A DNA stretch of 64,000 bases, from positions 2,233,404-2,297,403 of the forward strand of contig CANLQE010000001.1 of the NCBI GenBank assembly GCA_947493215.1. The letters run 5' to 3'. This document shows, piece by piece, positions 18,422 through 26,315 of the stretch. The DNA comes from an uncultured Sphingomonadaceae bacterium. GTDB lineage: Bacteria > Pseudomonadota > Alphaproteobacteria > Sphingomonadales > Sphingomonadaceae. The position numbers and the translations under genes are program-made. Position 1 is the first letter of the stretch. Every line of letters starts with the position of its first letter. The notes under the pieces were generated by a model. The model was not told where the DNA came from. It made no database searches and saw only the letters and a program-made list of their open reading frames with translations.

Positions 18422-18802
18422 ATGTCTTCCACTCGCACCAAATTTTATCTCGATAAACAACGGGCCAAATGGAGCGGCGTTTGCGCAGGGATAGCCGACT
18501 ATACTGGAATAAAGGTATTTTGGGTCAGAGTATTGGCTGTCGTTGCAACCTTTGCAATCCCCTTCCCGATAACATTTATAGCCTATTTTGTTGCTGCAAA
18601 GTCATTCGATCCCAAACCGACTGAGCTATACGGTGACGCAGAGGACCGACAATTCTGGCAGGGCGTCCGCCAATCCCCTCGCCGCACGGCACGCGACGTT
18701 AAATCACGGTTCCGTGAAATTGACCGTCGTCTCGCTGATATGGAATTATATTATACAAGCAATAATAGCGCTCTATCCAATGAAATTGAGCAACTGCGCT
18801 AA
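18422..18802 (+). CDS. pspC: Phage shock protein C
   Basis: A 126-residue PspC-domain protein. Residues 8-35 (FYLDKQRAKWSGVCAGIADY) and one strong span near 38-60 form the PspC domain. The C-terminal 30 residues, containing RRLADMELYYTS and ending NEIEQLR, show the same R-L-x-x-x-E pattern and EI-x-x-LR end as the small proteins that follow. This suggests a common heteromeric coiled coil. It lies two bases after pspB. Confidence 0.9.
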   Translation: MSSTRTKFYLDKQRAKWSGVCAGIADYTGIKVFWVRVLAVVATFAIPFPITFIAYFVAAKSFDPKPTELYGDAEDRQFWQGVRQSPRRTARDVKSRFREIDRRLADMELYYTSNNSALSNEIEQLR

Positions 18803-18831
18803 ACACAGTTAGAGTTTAAAGGAGAAAAGTT

Positions 18832-19125
18832 ATGAATTGGGGTGGACCGGGATTTGTTATCGCTATCATCGCAGTTTGCTATGCTGGTTATATAATAAAT
18901 AATTGGATCAGGGCCAAACATGGCTATCCGCTCGAGAATGAGTGGGGCGGAACGACTGACAAGGGCACTCCGGATGCCGAACGCAAGATCGAACTGCTTT
19001 CTAGCGAAAATTCTGATCTGGTTGGTAAGATCGACCGCCTGCAGGAGCGCTTAGCTGTCCTCGAACGGATCGCAACAGATCCCGCCAAGCGAACCGCCGA
19101 CGAAATCGAAGCATTGAGAGAATAA
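18832..19125 (+). CDS. PspB-like small membrane protein 1 (97 aa)
   Basis: First of six tandem small proteins after pspC. It has a good AAGGAG site, a membrane span at about 6-23 and a short NNWIRAKHGYPLENEW juxtamembrane stretch. A C-terminal coiled coil contains ERLAVLERIATD and ends EIEALRE. The KHGYPLE stretch is shared with the next gene. Probably an inner-membrane PspB paralogue; its specific role is unknown. Confidence 0.85.
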   Translation: MNWGGPGFVIAIIAVCYAGYIINNWIRAKHGYPLENEWGGTTDKGTPDAERKIELLSSENSDLVGKIDRLQERLAVLERIATDPAKRTADEIEALRE

Positions 19126-19152
19126 TTAATACTGGACTGAGGGAGTTCAAAG

Positions 19153-19482
19153 ATGGAACCGGATAAAGCAGCATTCATATTGGAAATTCTACCATACGCT
19201 GCGCTGATCACGGCGGTCGCTGTTGGCGGCTGGGTTGTAACGACCTGGATGCGGATTAAAAACGGATATCCGCTAGAAGGCACCTGGGGCAATGCGCTTC
19301 ATCCCAAAACAGACCAAGAAGCTGTCGAGCGGGTTAAACTTCTAACCAATGAGAACGCTGAATTGCGCGCCGAAATTGGTTCAGTGAAAGACCGTCTGGC
19401 CAATGTGGAGCGCATTGTCACCGATGACAGCCACCGGCTGACCGGTGAAATAGAAGCCTTGCGCGACAAGCGCGCCAACTGA
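19153..19482 (+). CDS. PspB-like small membrane protein 2 (109 aa)
   Basis: Paralogue of the preceding gene. The N-terminal span is about 8-33, followed by WMRIKNGYPLEGTWGN. The coiled-coil tail has DRLANVERIVTD and EIEALRDKR. A GGGAG ribosome site precedes the ATG. The shared NGYPLE box marks genes 1 and 2 as the closest pair in the array. Confidence 0.85.
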   Translation: MEPDKAAFILEILPYAALITAVAVGGWVVTTWMRIKNGYPLEGTWGNALHPKTDQEAVERVKLLTNENAELRAEIGSVKDRLANVERIVTDDSHRLTGEIEALRDKRAN

Positions 19483-19496
19483 TCGGAGATATAGAT

Positions 19497-19778
19497 ATGG
19501 AAGTCTTACCGATATTACTCCCGATATTGGGAATATCATGTGGCCTACTCGCGATCATCGGCGGCGTTTTTGTTAAACCATGGATAAAATATAAGCAGGA
19601 AGCACTGAAAGTTCAGACCCAAATGACCGCCGAAAAAGCTGCCCAATATGGGGCGCATACAGAGCGGTTGGAGAAACGCGTCCGGGTGTTGGAGCGGATC
19701 GTCACAGATAAAGGCGTTGATCTGGCGGGGCAAATTGAAGACCTGCGCGATCAAGCGGATACAAAGGAGTTAAATTGA
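19497..19778 (+). CDS. PspB-like small membrane protein 3 (93 aa)
   Basis: Membrane span at about 3-27 followed by KPWIKYKQEALKVQTQ and a coiled coil with KRVRVLERIVTD and QIEDLRDQ. It lacks the GYPLE box. A GGAG site precedes the start. The stop codon shares its last base with the ATG of the next gene. Confidence 0.84.
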   Translation: MEVLPILLPILGISCGLLAIIGGVFVKPWIKYKQEALKVQTQMTAEKAAQYGAHTERLEKRVRVLERIVTDKGVDLAGQIEDLRDQADTKELN

Positions 19779-20044
19779 TGGATTGGCTAGCACTATTAAT
19801 TCCGCTCGCCCCGTTTGGCCTTGGCGGCCTTTGGATCTGGACCCGCCACCAAAGCAAGATGGTAGACAAACAAAAAGAGCTCATGTTGCTAGGCAAAAAC
19901 GCGCCAGAAAGCGACGATAGCCGACGCATGAACGAAGATATGAAATATCTCAAAGATCGCGTGGCTGTGTTGGAGAAAATAGTCACCGATGAACGCGGTG
20001 CGCGGGAGCTTGAAAGTGAAATAGCAAAGCTGAGAGACAGCTGA
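19778..20044 (+). CDS. PspB-like small membrane protein 4 (88 aa)
   Basis: Short span at 2-20, then WTRHQSKMVDKQKELMLL and a coiled coil with DRVAVLEKIVTDERGAREL ending EIAKLRDS. The start ATG at 19778 overlaps the previous stop by one base and has GGAG upstream; an in-frame TTG one codon earlier is less likely. The TDERGAREL / TDDRGARDL stretch pairs this copy with gene 5. Confidence 0.84.
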   Translation: MDWLALLIPLAPFGLGGLWIWTRHQSKMVDKQKELMLLGKNAPESDDSRRMNEDMKYLKDRVAVLEKIVTDERGARELESEIAKLRDS

Positions 20045-20073
20045 GCGATAGATTGTTGGAGGGAATAGAATAG

Positions 20074-20349
20074 ATGAACCCGTTTGAAATGGTTGTGGCC
20101 ATCATTATCGTCGTCACTATTGGGAAGGTGGTCAACACCCGCATTCAGGCCAGACATGGCATAACTTCTGACAAGGATGGCAATGCCTTGATGATGAACA
20201 TGAAGCCATCCGTGGATCCAGATGCCGACAAGCTCCGCGAAGAAGTCAAATTTCTAAAAGAACGCGTCGCCGTTCTGGAAAAAATCGCCACTGATGATCG
20301 CGGTGCCCGCGACCTCGAAAATGAAATTGAAAAATTGCGGGACCGTTAG
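20074..20349 (+). CDS. PspB-like small membrane protein 5 (91 aa)
   Basis: Membrane span at about 5-22, juxtamembrane TRIQARHGI, then a coiled coil with KERVAVLEKIATDDRGARDL and EIEKLRDR. The tail is nearly the same as in gene 4, while ARHG recalls the KHG of gene 1. A GGAGGG ribosome site precedes the ATG. Confidence 0.84.
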   Translation: MNPFEMVVAIIIVVTIGKVVNTRIQARHGITSDKDGNALMMNMKPSVDPDADKLREEVKFLKERVAVLEKIATDDRGARDLENEIEKLRDR

Positions 20350-20389
20350 GACGGTTCCTCAAAAGCAGGAAGAGAAGAAGGATAGCATC

Positions 20390-20620
20390 ATGCCAGACCC
20401 TAGTTTTTACCTGATGACTGCGGCCTTTACCTTGATTGGTCTGACCGCCGTATCATTGATCGCCTTGCGCGGTTGGCGCGACTGGATTGCATTGAAGACC
20501 AAGGAATTGGACCGGCATCGCGAGGAAAACCCGCCGACCGCTTCTTCAAGAATCGAAGTAGCGGACCTGAAAGAGCGTATTCGCAAGTTGGAAGCAATCG
20601 CTGCGGGCGTAGAGCTTTAA
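20390..20620 (+). CDS. PspB-like small membrane protein 6 (76 aa)
   Basis: Most divergent member. The span is at about 6-25, then GWRDWIALKTKELDRHR and a shortened coiled coil with LKERIRKLEAIAAG; the EI-x-x-LR end is lost. The ATG at 20390 has AAGGA upstream; the frame extends further back into gene 5 but that is not coding-like. The order span, basic juxtamembrane, coiled coil matches the rest of the array. Confidence 0.78.
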   Translation: MPDPSFYLMTAAFTLIGLTAVSLIALRGWRDWIALKTKELDRHREENPPTASSRIEVADLKERIRKLEAIAAGVEL

Positions 20621-20684
20621 CGTTCCTGCACAGGCAAATTCAAAAAAGGATGACGCGAATCTCCTGCCCTGCTAGCGGGCGGAG

Positions 20685-21092
20685 ATGAGCAAAATAGACG
20701 ATCTAATAGAAGAATATGAATTTCTTGAAGCTGATGACCGATACCGGCTTCTGATTGATTTGGGCAAAGAGCTGGAAGAAATGCCAGATGCCCTCAAAAC
20801 AGATGCTACTTTAGTACGCGGTTGCTCCGCCTCTGTTTGGGTTTATCCCACAAAACAAGATGATGGCCGCCTGCATTTTCTGGCGGACAGTAACGCCGCA
20901 ATAACCAAGGGTATCATTGCATTGGTTTTGGAAACTGTCCAGGATCAGCAGATTGATGCTGTGCTGAAAACTGACATCGCCGAACGACTTGCGCCGTTTG
21001 ATCTCAAAAATCAGCTAAGTTCCAATCGCACTCAAGGTATTCCCAATATGATTGCTCTGATCAATGAAACCGCGCAGAGATATCAAGGATGA
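20685..21092 (+). CDS. sufE: SufE family cysteine-desulfurase activator
   Basis: Accepts persulfide sulfur from SufS during Fe-S cluster assembly. The 135 residues are usual length and the catalytic loop VRGCSASVW places the acceptor at Cys47. No other suf genes are in the window, so it is a detached member of the pathway. The purine-rich site abuts the ATG unusually closely. Confidence 0.9.
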   Translation: MSKIDDLIEEYEFLEADDRYRLLIDLGKELEEMPDALKTDATLVRGCSASVWVYPTKQDDGRLHFLADSNAAITKGIIALVLETVQDQQIDAVLKTDIAERLAPFDLKNQLSSNRTQGIPNMIALINETAQRYQG

Positions 21093-21475
21093 TGATCGCT
21101 ATCTTGTTGTTAGCGATAGCGCCTGATCCCGCGCCACCACTGACCGCTGAGGAACAGCTAATAGAATCCAAAAATAGACCAGAGCTCCGGCTAACACCTA
21201 ATGATATCGAGACAGCACGGGTAGACTTTGATCAATATACCAATCAACCTGTTATAAATATTGCATTTTCGCCGAGTGGAAGCAGGCGGTTTATGATCTT
21301 GCAAAATGGACGGCTTGGAAAAGCCATTGCGCTTTACATTGGTGATCGTCTCGTAGCCGAGCCCATTCTCAACGAATATATTTTTGATGGTTAGGTGCAA
21401 ATTAGCGGCGGCTTTACCCTCGAAGAAGCAAATGCGCTTCAATCAGAATTGACCACAGATATAATTGAACCATAA
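21089..21475 (+). pseudogene. SecD-P1-like secreted protein interrupted by in-frame TAG
   Basis: The open part (21089-21394, 101 codons) starts inside the sufE stop and has a short hydrophobic N-terminus. It then resembles the P1 head of SecD: NDIETARVDFD, PVINIAFSPSGSRRF, GKAIALYIGDRLVAEPI. At 21392-21394 a TAG falls where the domain normally continues. After it, 26 codons in the same frame (VQISGGFTLEEANAL...) complete the typical P1 ending before a TAA at 21473. So this is a recent nonsense mutation, a sequence error or a readthrough codon. Intact stand-alone SecD-P1-like proteins have no established role. Confidence 0.6.
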
Positions 21476-21493
21476 ACCGGCAAAGAGAATCCT

Positions 21494-22030
21494 CTAAACC
21501 GGTTTCCAGACCCGCCGTTCTTCAGCGATTTTCAATACATCAAAAGCCGCCTGAGCCGCCTGAAACATCTTGGCCGCTTCTTTATCGCCGGGATTAACAT
21601 CTGGATGATGTTCCTTGGCCATTGCGCGCCAGGCTTTCTTCACAGCCTCGAAATCCACATCGGGTGGAAGGTCAAAAATCTCTAGCGCGGTCATCTCGTC
21701 GCGTGATCGGCTGCCATCGCCACTACCCATCCAGCTATAATGCGCAGATTCCTGGTAGGCATTGGCATCGCGCTGCTCATCGGCTTCGCGTTTTTTCCGT
21801 TCTTCTTTGTCCAGACCTTCGAAATAGTCCCAGCCCCGGTTGTATTCCGCCGCGTGGGTTTGGCAGAAAAACCACTTTTCCGGGCTATTGGGGGATTTGG
21901 GTGCGGGGCAAATGCCGGCTTCGTCACAGCCATGTCGGTCGCATAGCTTTAATTGCTGCGTCTCACGCGAGCTTTCATAGCTACCCCAGCGAGGAAAGCC
22001 CCAATTGTCGGATCGTTTTGCTTTTGGCAT
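21494..22030 (-). CDS. J-domain (DnaJ-like) protein
   Basis: A 178-residue protein with a C-terminal J domain (about 120-175) carrying the HPD motif in KEHHPDVNPGDKEA, which stimulates DnaK ATPase. The N-terminal half has Cys-containing segments (CDRHGCDEAG, FFCQTHA) that may bind metal. I chose the ATG at 22030 (MPKAKRSDNWGFPRWG), the usual start of this alphaproteobacterial family; the longer frame would run into rnpB. No dnaK is nearby. Confidence 0.85.
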   Translation of the reverse strand: MPKAKRSDNWGFPRWGSYESSRETQQLKLCDRHGCDEAGICPAPKSPNSPEKWFFCQTHAAEYNRGWDYFEGLDKEERKKREADEQRDANAYQESAHYSWMGSGDGSRSRDEMTALEIFDLPPDVDFEAVKKAWRAMAKEHHPDVNPGDKEAAKMFQAAQAAFDVLKIAEERRVWKPV

Positions 22031-22078
22031 AGGGCTCTCTAACAAAGCGGCTGCGCGAGTTCCAGCCATATTTAAATA

Positions 22079-22452
22079 CCAGAGGGCCTGTAAGCCGGGT
22101 TCTGTCCATCCTCTTGCGAGAAATAGCCAGTCATTCATCTCGGCGATGCATTGCTGCGCCGCTCTAGCAACCAACCCGGGCTGCAGGCCGAAATAGCCAT
22201 ATGCCGCCCCTATTTGGTTTTGCTCCAGGTGGGGTTTACCGTGCCAGATCTGTTACCAGACCCGCGGTGCGCTCTTACCGCACCCTTTCATTATCACGTG
22301 CCCGAAGGCGTCGTGACCTACTTTCTGTTGCACTGTCCCTGAACAGACGATCGCTCCCCTGCCCGCCGGACGTTATCCGGCACCTTTAAATCGTGGAGCC
22401 CGGACTTTCCTCGTGAATATTTACATATTCCCGCGACTGGCCGGCCCTCTGG
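22079..22452 (-). ncRNA. rnpB: RNase P RNA (type A)
   Basis: Catalytic RNA that trims tRNA 5' leaders. Read on the minus strand it has the universal 5' core GAGGAAAGTCCGGGCTCCAC (22412-22393) and the 3' core ACAGAACCCGGCTTA (22105-22091). The ends form P1: CCAGAGGGCC at 22452-22443 pairs with GGCCCTCTGG at 22088-22079. The length of about 374 nt fits type A. The 5' end lies seven bases from the stop of the amidase gene on the same strand, so its promoter is either inside that gene or further upstream. Confidence 0.97.
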
Positions 22453-22458
22453 TTCGTT

Positions 22459-23151
22459 CTATTTAGAGATTCCCCGCTCTCTGTCGAGCATTAACGACAA
22501 TAATATTGCGCGGCATTCGCCATCTATTACACCATCTATGTTTTTCGGACGAAACCGTCGTTGAAAGGAAACCACGGCATCTTTCTCTGCGGTGATATCA
22601 TAGCCAAAGCGCTCTAGTGCCAGCATGAAGCCACCATCTGTCCAAGGCGGATCACCGAGATTTAGCGGTGGTTTCTTGAGCGCGATGCCAAGCTTGGCCA
22701 GTCTGTCCCAATCAAACAATTCGCCCGGGTCCTGCTTTCGCGCTGGCGCAAGGTCGCTATGTCCAATCACGTTGGACGGCACGATATCGTGCCGTTTGAC
22801 TATTGCATGTGCAAGGCGCGTCACCGCATCCATCTGCTCTTCGGGAAATGGGACATAGCCCCATTCGTGCCCCGGATTGACAATCTCAATGCCGATACTG
22901 GCGCTATTCACATCGTCAATGCCGCGCCAATAGCCGCGTCCCGCGTGCCACGCACGATCTTCTTCTTTGACCATGCTGACAATTTGGCCATCTTCGGTCA
23001 CAACATAATGGGCGGAAACCTTGGCTTCCGGGTTGGCAAGCCAGTTAATCGCCGATGCGGCATCTTTCATACCGGTATAATGCATGACCAAGATACTGAC
23101 CGGCAGCTTGCGCTCGTCAAAATTCGGAGAAGGCGTCCAGATCATATCCAT
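22459..23151 (-). CDS. N-acetylmuramoyl-L-alanine amidase (AmpD-like, Amidase_2)
   Basis: Zinc amidase cutting the lactyl-peptide bond of muropeptides. The 230 residues have an Amidase_2 domain: LVMHYTG holds the first His ligand, SAHYVV and SIGIEIVN are conserved, and GHSDLAPARKQDPG gives the second His and the downstream ligand. A C-terminal peptidoglycan-binding-like region is present. No signal peptide is seen, so it is likely cytoplasmic (recycling type). I chose the ATG at 23151, nine bases after GGAGG, over the in-frame TTG two codons earlier. Confidence 0.88.
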   Translation of the reverse strand: MDMIWTPSPNFDERKLPVSILVMHYTGMKDAASAINWLANPEAKVSAHYVVTEDGQIVSMVKEEDRAWHAGRGYWRGIDDVNSASIGIEIVNPGHEWGYVPFPEEQMDAVTRLAHAIVKRHDIVPSNVIGHSDLAPARKQDPGELFDWDRLAKLGIALKKPPLNLGDPPWTDGGFMLALERFGYDITAEKDAVVSFQRRFRPKNIDGVIDGECRAILLSLMLDRERGISK

Positions 23152-23179
23152 GGTCAATACCCTCCTTGACTATCTCGCC

Positions 23180-23818
23180 TCAGGTAACAATTGCGCCGAG
23201 CAAAAGCTCTGTGCCGGATGATGGTGAAACCCGCAAATCGCCGCCATCTGCGCAAGATAATTCACGCGACATCCATGCTGCAGCGGTACGGGCCGTAAGC
23301 TCGGACTGCGGCAATGTCCCCTCGAGGGCCGCGCGAATGCCATCATCCAAAGCGATTTTAGGTCCTTCGGCGCGGATAACCACTTCCACTCCATTATCAC
23401 CCTGCTCTGCGCCCACGTCTAGTTTTCCGCCGCGCACCAGGGCTTCTCGGGCAATCAACGCGAGGTTGAGCAATATTTTAATGGCCTTTTTGGGTACTGC
23501 TCCGGTTTGCACGGCCCAACCCAAAGTAATTTTCCCTTGATCCCCGACGAGGCTTTCCACCAGCTGTTTGGCTTCTGCGGGGTCAACTTCATCACCGAAT
23601 CCACCCGCCGCGCCAAAGGCCAAGCGGAAATATTTCAGCTTGTCTGCGGACGCCCTGGCGCTGTCGGCTAATAAGTCCATGCAGCGATCCCGCATTTCTG
23701 GATCAGTTTCATCTTCAAGCAGCTCAAGCCCATTGTTTATCGCACCTACCGGGCTCAGCAGGTCGTGACATAATTTCGAACACAGCAAGGCAGCGAGGTC
23801 GACACCGGATTGAGACAT
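23180..23818 (-). CDS. chpT: Histidine phosphotransferase ChpT
   Basis: Relays phosphate from CckA to CtrA and CpdR in the alphaproteobacterial cell-cycle pathway. The 212 residues begin with the ChpT dimerisation helix: LLCSKLCHDLLSPVGAINNGLELL, with His18 as the phospho-accepting residue. The C-terminal half is a degenerate HATPase-like fold without ATP motifs, as usual for ChpT. The neighbours do not include ctrA or cckA. Confidence 0.92.
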   Translation of the reverse strand: MSQSGVDLAALLCSKLCHDLLSPVGAINNGLELLEDETDPEMRDRCMDLLADSARASADKLKYFRLAFGAAGGFGDEVDPAEAKQLVESLVGDQGKITLGWAVQTGAVPKKAIKILLNLALIAREALVRGGKLDVGAEQGDNGVEVVIRAEGPKIALDDGIRAALEGTLPQSELTARTAAAWMSRELSCADGGDLRVSPSSGTELLLGAIVT

Positions 23819-23845
23819 GAAAATGGGCCCTTAACTTGTGAAAAA

Positions 23846-24277
23846 TTAACTGCCCGCTGTTTGGCCTTTTGTGCTTTGGCAATCAAGAGCGATTGGATCA
23901 AACCGTCCATATATTTCACCATTTTGCACAGCTTGCCAAACCGCGGCATCCTGACCGTTGATGATTAGCCATATTCGGCCATCAGCCGCGGCCATTTCGG
24001 CATCTGTTTTCGACGGCGATACGCTTCCGGAAGGATGGGAATGAAAATAGCCAGTTATTTTTGGTCCACCATTCCGCATCGCGCGTTCGGCAGCTATCAG
24101 ATCAACCGGATCAATCTCAAAGTGCCGCAGCGGTTGTTTCGCAACATTCTTCGTCGCCAAAAATCCAGAAACTGCCCCATTATCGCCAAATAACAGTCCA
24201 CAAGTTTCCTCGGGCTCCGATTGATGGGCCAGTTGCTGCAAATCATCCAACATCGCGCTTGATAAGACCAGTGTCAT
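23846..24277 (-). CDS. JAMM/MPN+ metallopeptidase (M67 family)
   Basis: A 143-residue protein with the complete JAMM zinc site: Glu24 in EETCGLLFG, His79 and His81 in GYFHSHPSG, and Asp92 after SPSKTD. Bacterial members cleave C-terminal extensions of sulfur-carrier or ubiquitin-like proteins, but the substrate here is unknown. Two starts are possible (24277 or 24286); both overlap the divergent RluD-like gene, because the CATG at 24275-24278 gives a start on each strand. Confidence 0.88.
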   Translation of the reverse strand: MTLVLSSAMLDDLQQLAHQSEPEETCGLLFGDNGAVSGFLATKNVAKQPLRHFEIDPVDLIAAERAMRNGGPKITGYFHSHPSGSVSPSKTDAEMAAADGRIWLIINGQDAAVWQAVQNGEIYGRFDPIALDCQSTKGQTAGS

Positions 24278-25247
24278 GGCCCACATCTACGCCATGACAG
24301 CAGGGCAATCCATAAAATCCGGCATAGTGCCCGAAACCGACAAAAAGCAGCGACTCGACGCCGCTTTATCTGGCCTTCTCGAGGACTTGTCCCGAGAGCG
24401 GATTAAAAACTTGATCACGGGAGGCAATCTGCTGATCGAAGGCGTGACTTGCACCGATCCCGCATCGAAAAAATGCGCAGGCAAGACTTTTGCTTTGACC
24501 GTGCCCGCTCCCATAGAAGGCCCCGCACAGGCGCAGGATATCCCGCTGGATATAGTTTACGAAGATCATCACCTGATCGTCATCAATAAACCCGCCGGCT
24601 TGGTAGTGCATCCCGCCGCTGGCCATCCGGATGGCACTTTGGTCAACGCTCTGCTGCATCATTGCAAAGGCGAGTTATCCGGCATTGGCGGCGTAACACG
24701 CCCGGGGATTGTCCACCGAATCGACAAAGATACTTCCGGATTGATGGTCGCTGCCAAAACAGATGAAGCGCATCAGGGTTTAAGCGCGCTATTTGCCGCT
24801 CATGACATAGACAGACGCTATCTCGCGATTTGCAACGGCCGCCCGAATCCGCATTCCGCCACCATTGAAGGCAATATCGGGCGCAGCAACACAGATCGTA
24901 AAAAAATGGCGGTGGTCGGTGACGACAAGGGCAAGCCGGCGATGACCCATTATACGACCAAAGAAGCGCTCAATGGTGCCACTTTGGTCGAATGCACGCT
25001 GGAAACAGGACGCACCCATCAGGTGCGGGTCCATATGTCCCATATCGGGTATAGTCTTATCGGAGACCCGCTTTATGGTGTTCGCAGAAAATCATTGCTT
25101 TCCGGCAGAAAAGATATTCGATTTTGCCGGCAGGCCTTGCATGCTGCTAGTCTTGGATTTGTTCACCCCATAACGGGAGAAAAATTGTTATTTAACTGTA
25201 ACTTTCCACCCGATATGCAGGAACTATTCAGTAAGTTGCGTGTATAG
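24276..25247 (+). CDS. rluD: 23S rRNA pseudouridine synthase, RluD type
   Basis: RluA-family synthase of 323 residues. An N-terminal S4-like RNA-binding region (QRLDAALSGLLEDLSRERIKNLI) precedes the catalytic domain with HRIDKDTSGLMVAAK, where the Asp is the nucleophile, and the later ETGRTHQVRVHMSHIG. Length and S4 domain favour RluD (helix 69 of 23S). The true start may be 24276 or the ATG at 24294; neither has a clear ribosome site, and both overlap or nearly overlap the divergent JAMM gene. Confidence 0.9.
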   Translation: MAHIYAMTAGQSIKSGIVPETDKKQRLDAALSGLLEDLSRERIKNLITGGNLLIEGVTCTDPASKKCAGKTFALTVPAPIEGPAQAQDIPLDIVYEDHHLIVINKPAGLVVHPAAGHPDGTLVNALLHHCKGELSGIGGVTRPGIVHRIDKDTSGLMVAAKTDEAHQGLSALFAAHDIDRRYLAICNGRPNPHSATIEGNIGRSNTDRKKMAVVGDDKGKPAMTHYTTKEALNGATLVECTLETGRTHQVRVHMSHIGYSLIGDPLYGVRRKSLLSGRKDIRFCRQALHAASLGFVHPITGEKLLFNCNFPPDMQELFSKLRV

Positions 25248-25264
25248 AATATAGACACTATATG
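25236..25264 (+). promoter_or_regulatory. Possible promoter of rpoH
   Basis: TTGCGT at 25236-25241 and TATATG at 25259-25264 are 17 bases apart and sit 58 bases before the rpoH ATG. The -35 overlaps the end of the upstream synthase gene. Matches to the housekeeping consensus are partial, so this is a weak call. Confidence 0.3.
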
Positions 25265-25321
25265 GAAATAGACCAACGGGTGCTTGATGAGGCCCGGCGG
25301 CAAACCAGAGAAGGAACTAAA

Positions 25322-26230
25322 ATGGCTAATGGAAGCAATGTTCCGGCAAAAATCCCTGCCTTAGGGGGGGACGCGAGCCTGAATCGATACCTATCGGAAG
25401 TGCGTAAATTTCCGTTATTAAAACCCGAACAAGAATATATGCTGGCGAAACGCTATTCTGAACATAAGGATCAGGAAGCAGCGGCCCAGTTAGTAACGTC
25501 TCACCTGCGACTTGTGGCAAAAATTGCCATGGGCTTTCGCGGCTACGGCCTGCCCGTCTCGGATCTTATTTCCGAAGGCAATGTTGGCCTGATGCAGGGC
25601 GTGAAGAAATTTGAACCCGATAGAGGTTTCCGCCTGGCGACTTATGCCATGTGGTGGATCCGCGCGTCGATACAGGAATATGTATTGCGCAGCTGGAGCC
25701 TCGTCAAAATGGGAACAACCGCCGCGCAGAAGAAGCTGTTCTTCAACCTGCGCCGGATGAAAAACAATCTTGAAGCTTTTGAAGATGGCGATTTGTCACC
25801 CGAAGACGTGAACAAGATATCAACCGATCTGGGCGTTGCCGAGCATGAAGTGGTCAATATGAACCGCCGCATGTCGATGGGCGGAGATGCATCGCTGAAC
25901 GTGCCATTGTCAGAAGATGGCGATGGCGGTCAATGGCAGGACACGTTGGAAGACGACGGCCCACTGCATGACCAGCAAATTGCTGATGCACAGGAAGCCG
26001 ATTTCCGGCACGATATGCTGACCGAAGCAATGGGATCACTCAACGAACGAGAACAGCATATTCTTGCTGAACGGCGTTTGTCAGAAGATCCCAAGACGCT
26101 AGAAGACCTGAGCAAGGTTTATGAAGTCAGCCGTGAGCGGATCAGACAGATTGAAGTTCGGGCGTTTGAGAAGTTGCAAAAAGCGATGCTTCGCATTGCT
26201 GGAGAAAAGCAACTGCTTACAGCCAGTTGA
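25322..26230 (+). CDS. rpoH: RNA polymerase heat-shock sigma factor RpoH
   Basis: A 302-residue sigma-32. It has region 2 (HLRLVAKIAMGFRGYGLPVSDLISEGNVGLM), the diagnostic RpoH box QKKLFFNLR (136-144) and a region 4 helix-turn-helix (LEDLSKVYEVSRERIRQIE). The start chosen is MANGSNVPAKIPALGG at 25322, with AAGGA upstream; the frame opens 20 codons earlier without support. Its regulon should include clpP/clpX at 32-34 kb, where a sigma-32-like promoter is visible. An intrinsic terminator follows. Confidence 0.97.
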   Translation: MANGSNVPAKIPALGGDASLNRYLSEVRKFPLLKPEQEYMLAKRYSEHKDQEAAAQLVTSHLRLVAKIAMGFRGYGLPVSDLISEGNVGLMQGVKKFEPDRGFRLATYAMWWIRASIQEYVLRSWSLVKMGTTAAQKKLFFNLRRMKNNLEAFEDGDLSPEDVNKISTDLGVAEHEVVNMNRRMSMGGDASLNVPLSEDGDGGQWQDTLEDDGPLHDQQIADAQEADFRHDMLTEAMGSLNEREQHILAERRLSEDPKTLEDLSKVYEVSRERIRQIEVRAFEKLQKAMLRIAGEKQLLTAS

Positions 26231-26262
26231 TTCTCTAACCTCTCAAACATTCTAAAGATTTT

Positions 26263-26300
26263 AGCGCTCCGAAACTTCATTTGTTTTCGGGGCGCTTTTT
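26263..26300 (+). terminator. Terminator after rpoH
   Basis: AGCGCTCCGAAA pairs with TTTCGGGGCGCT (one G-T pair) with a short loop and then TTTTT. It lies about 33 bases after the rpoH stop and just before mtgA. Confidence 0.88.
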
Positions 26301-26315
26301 CATTATCTGTTGGTG

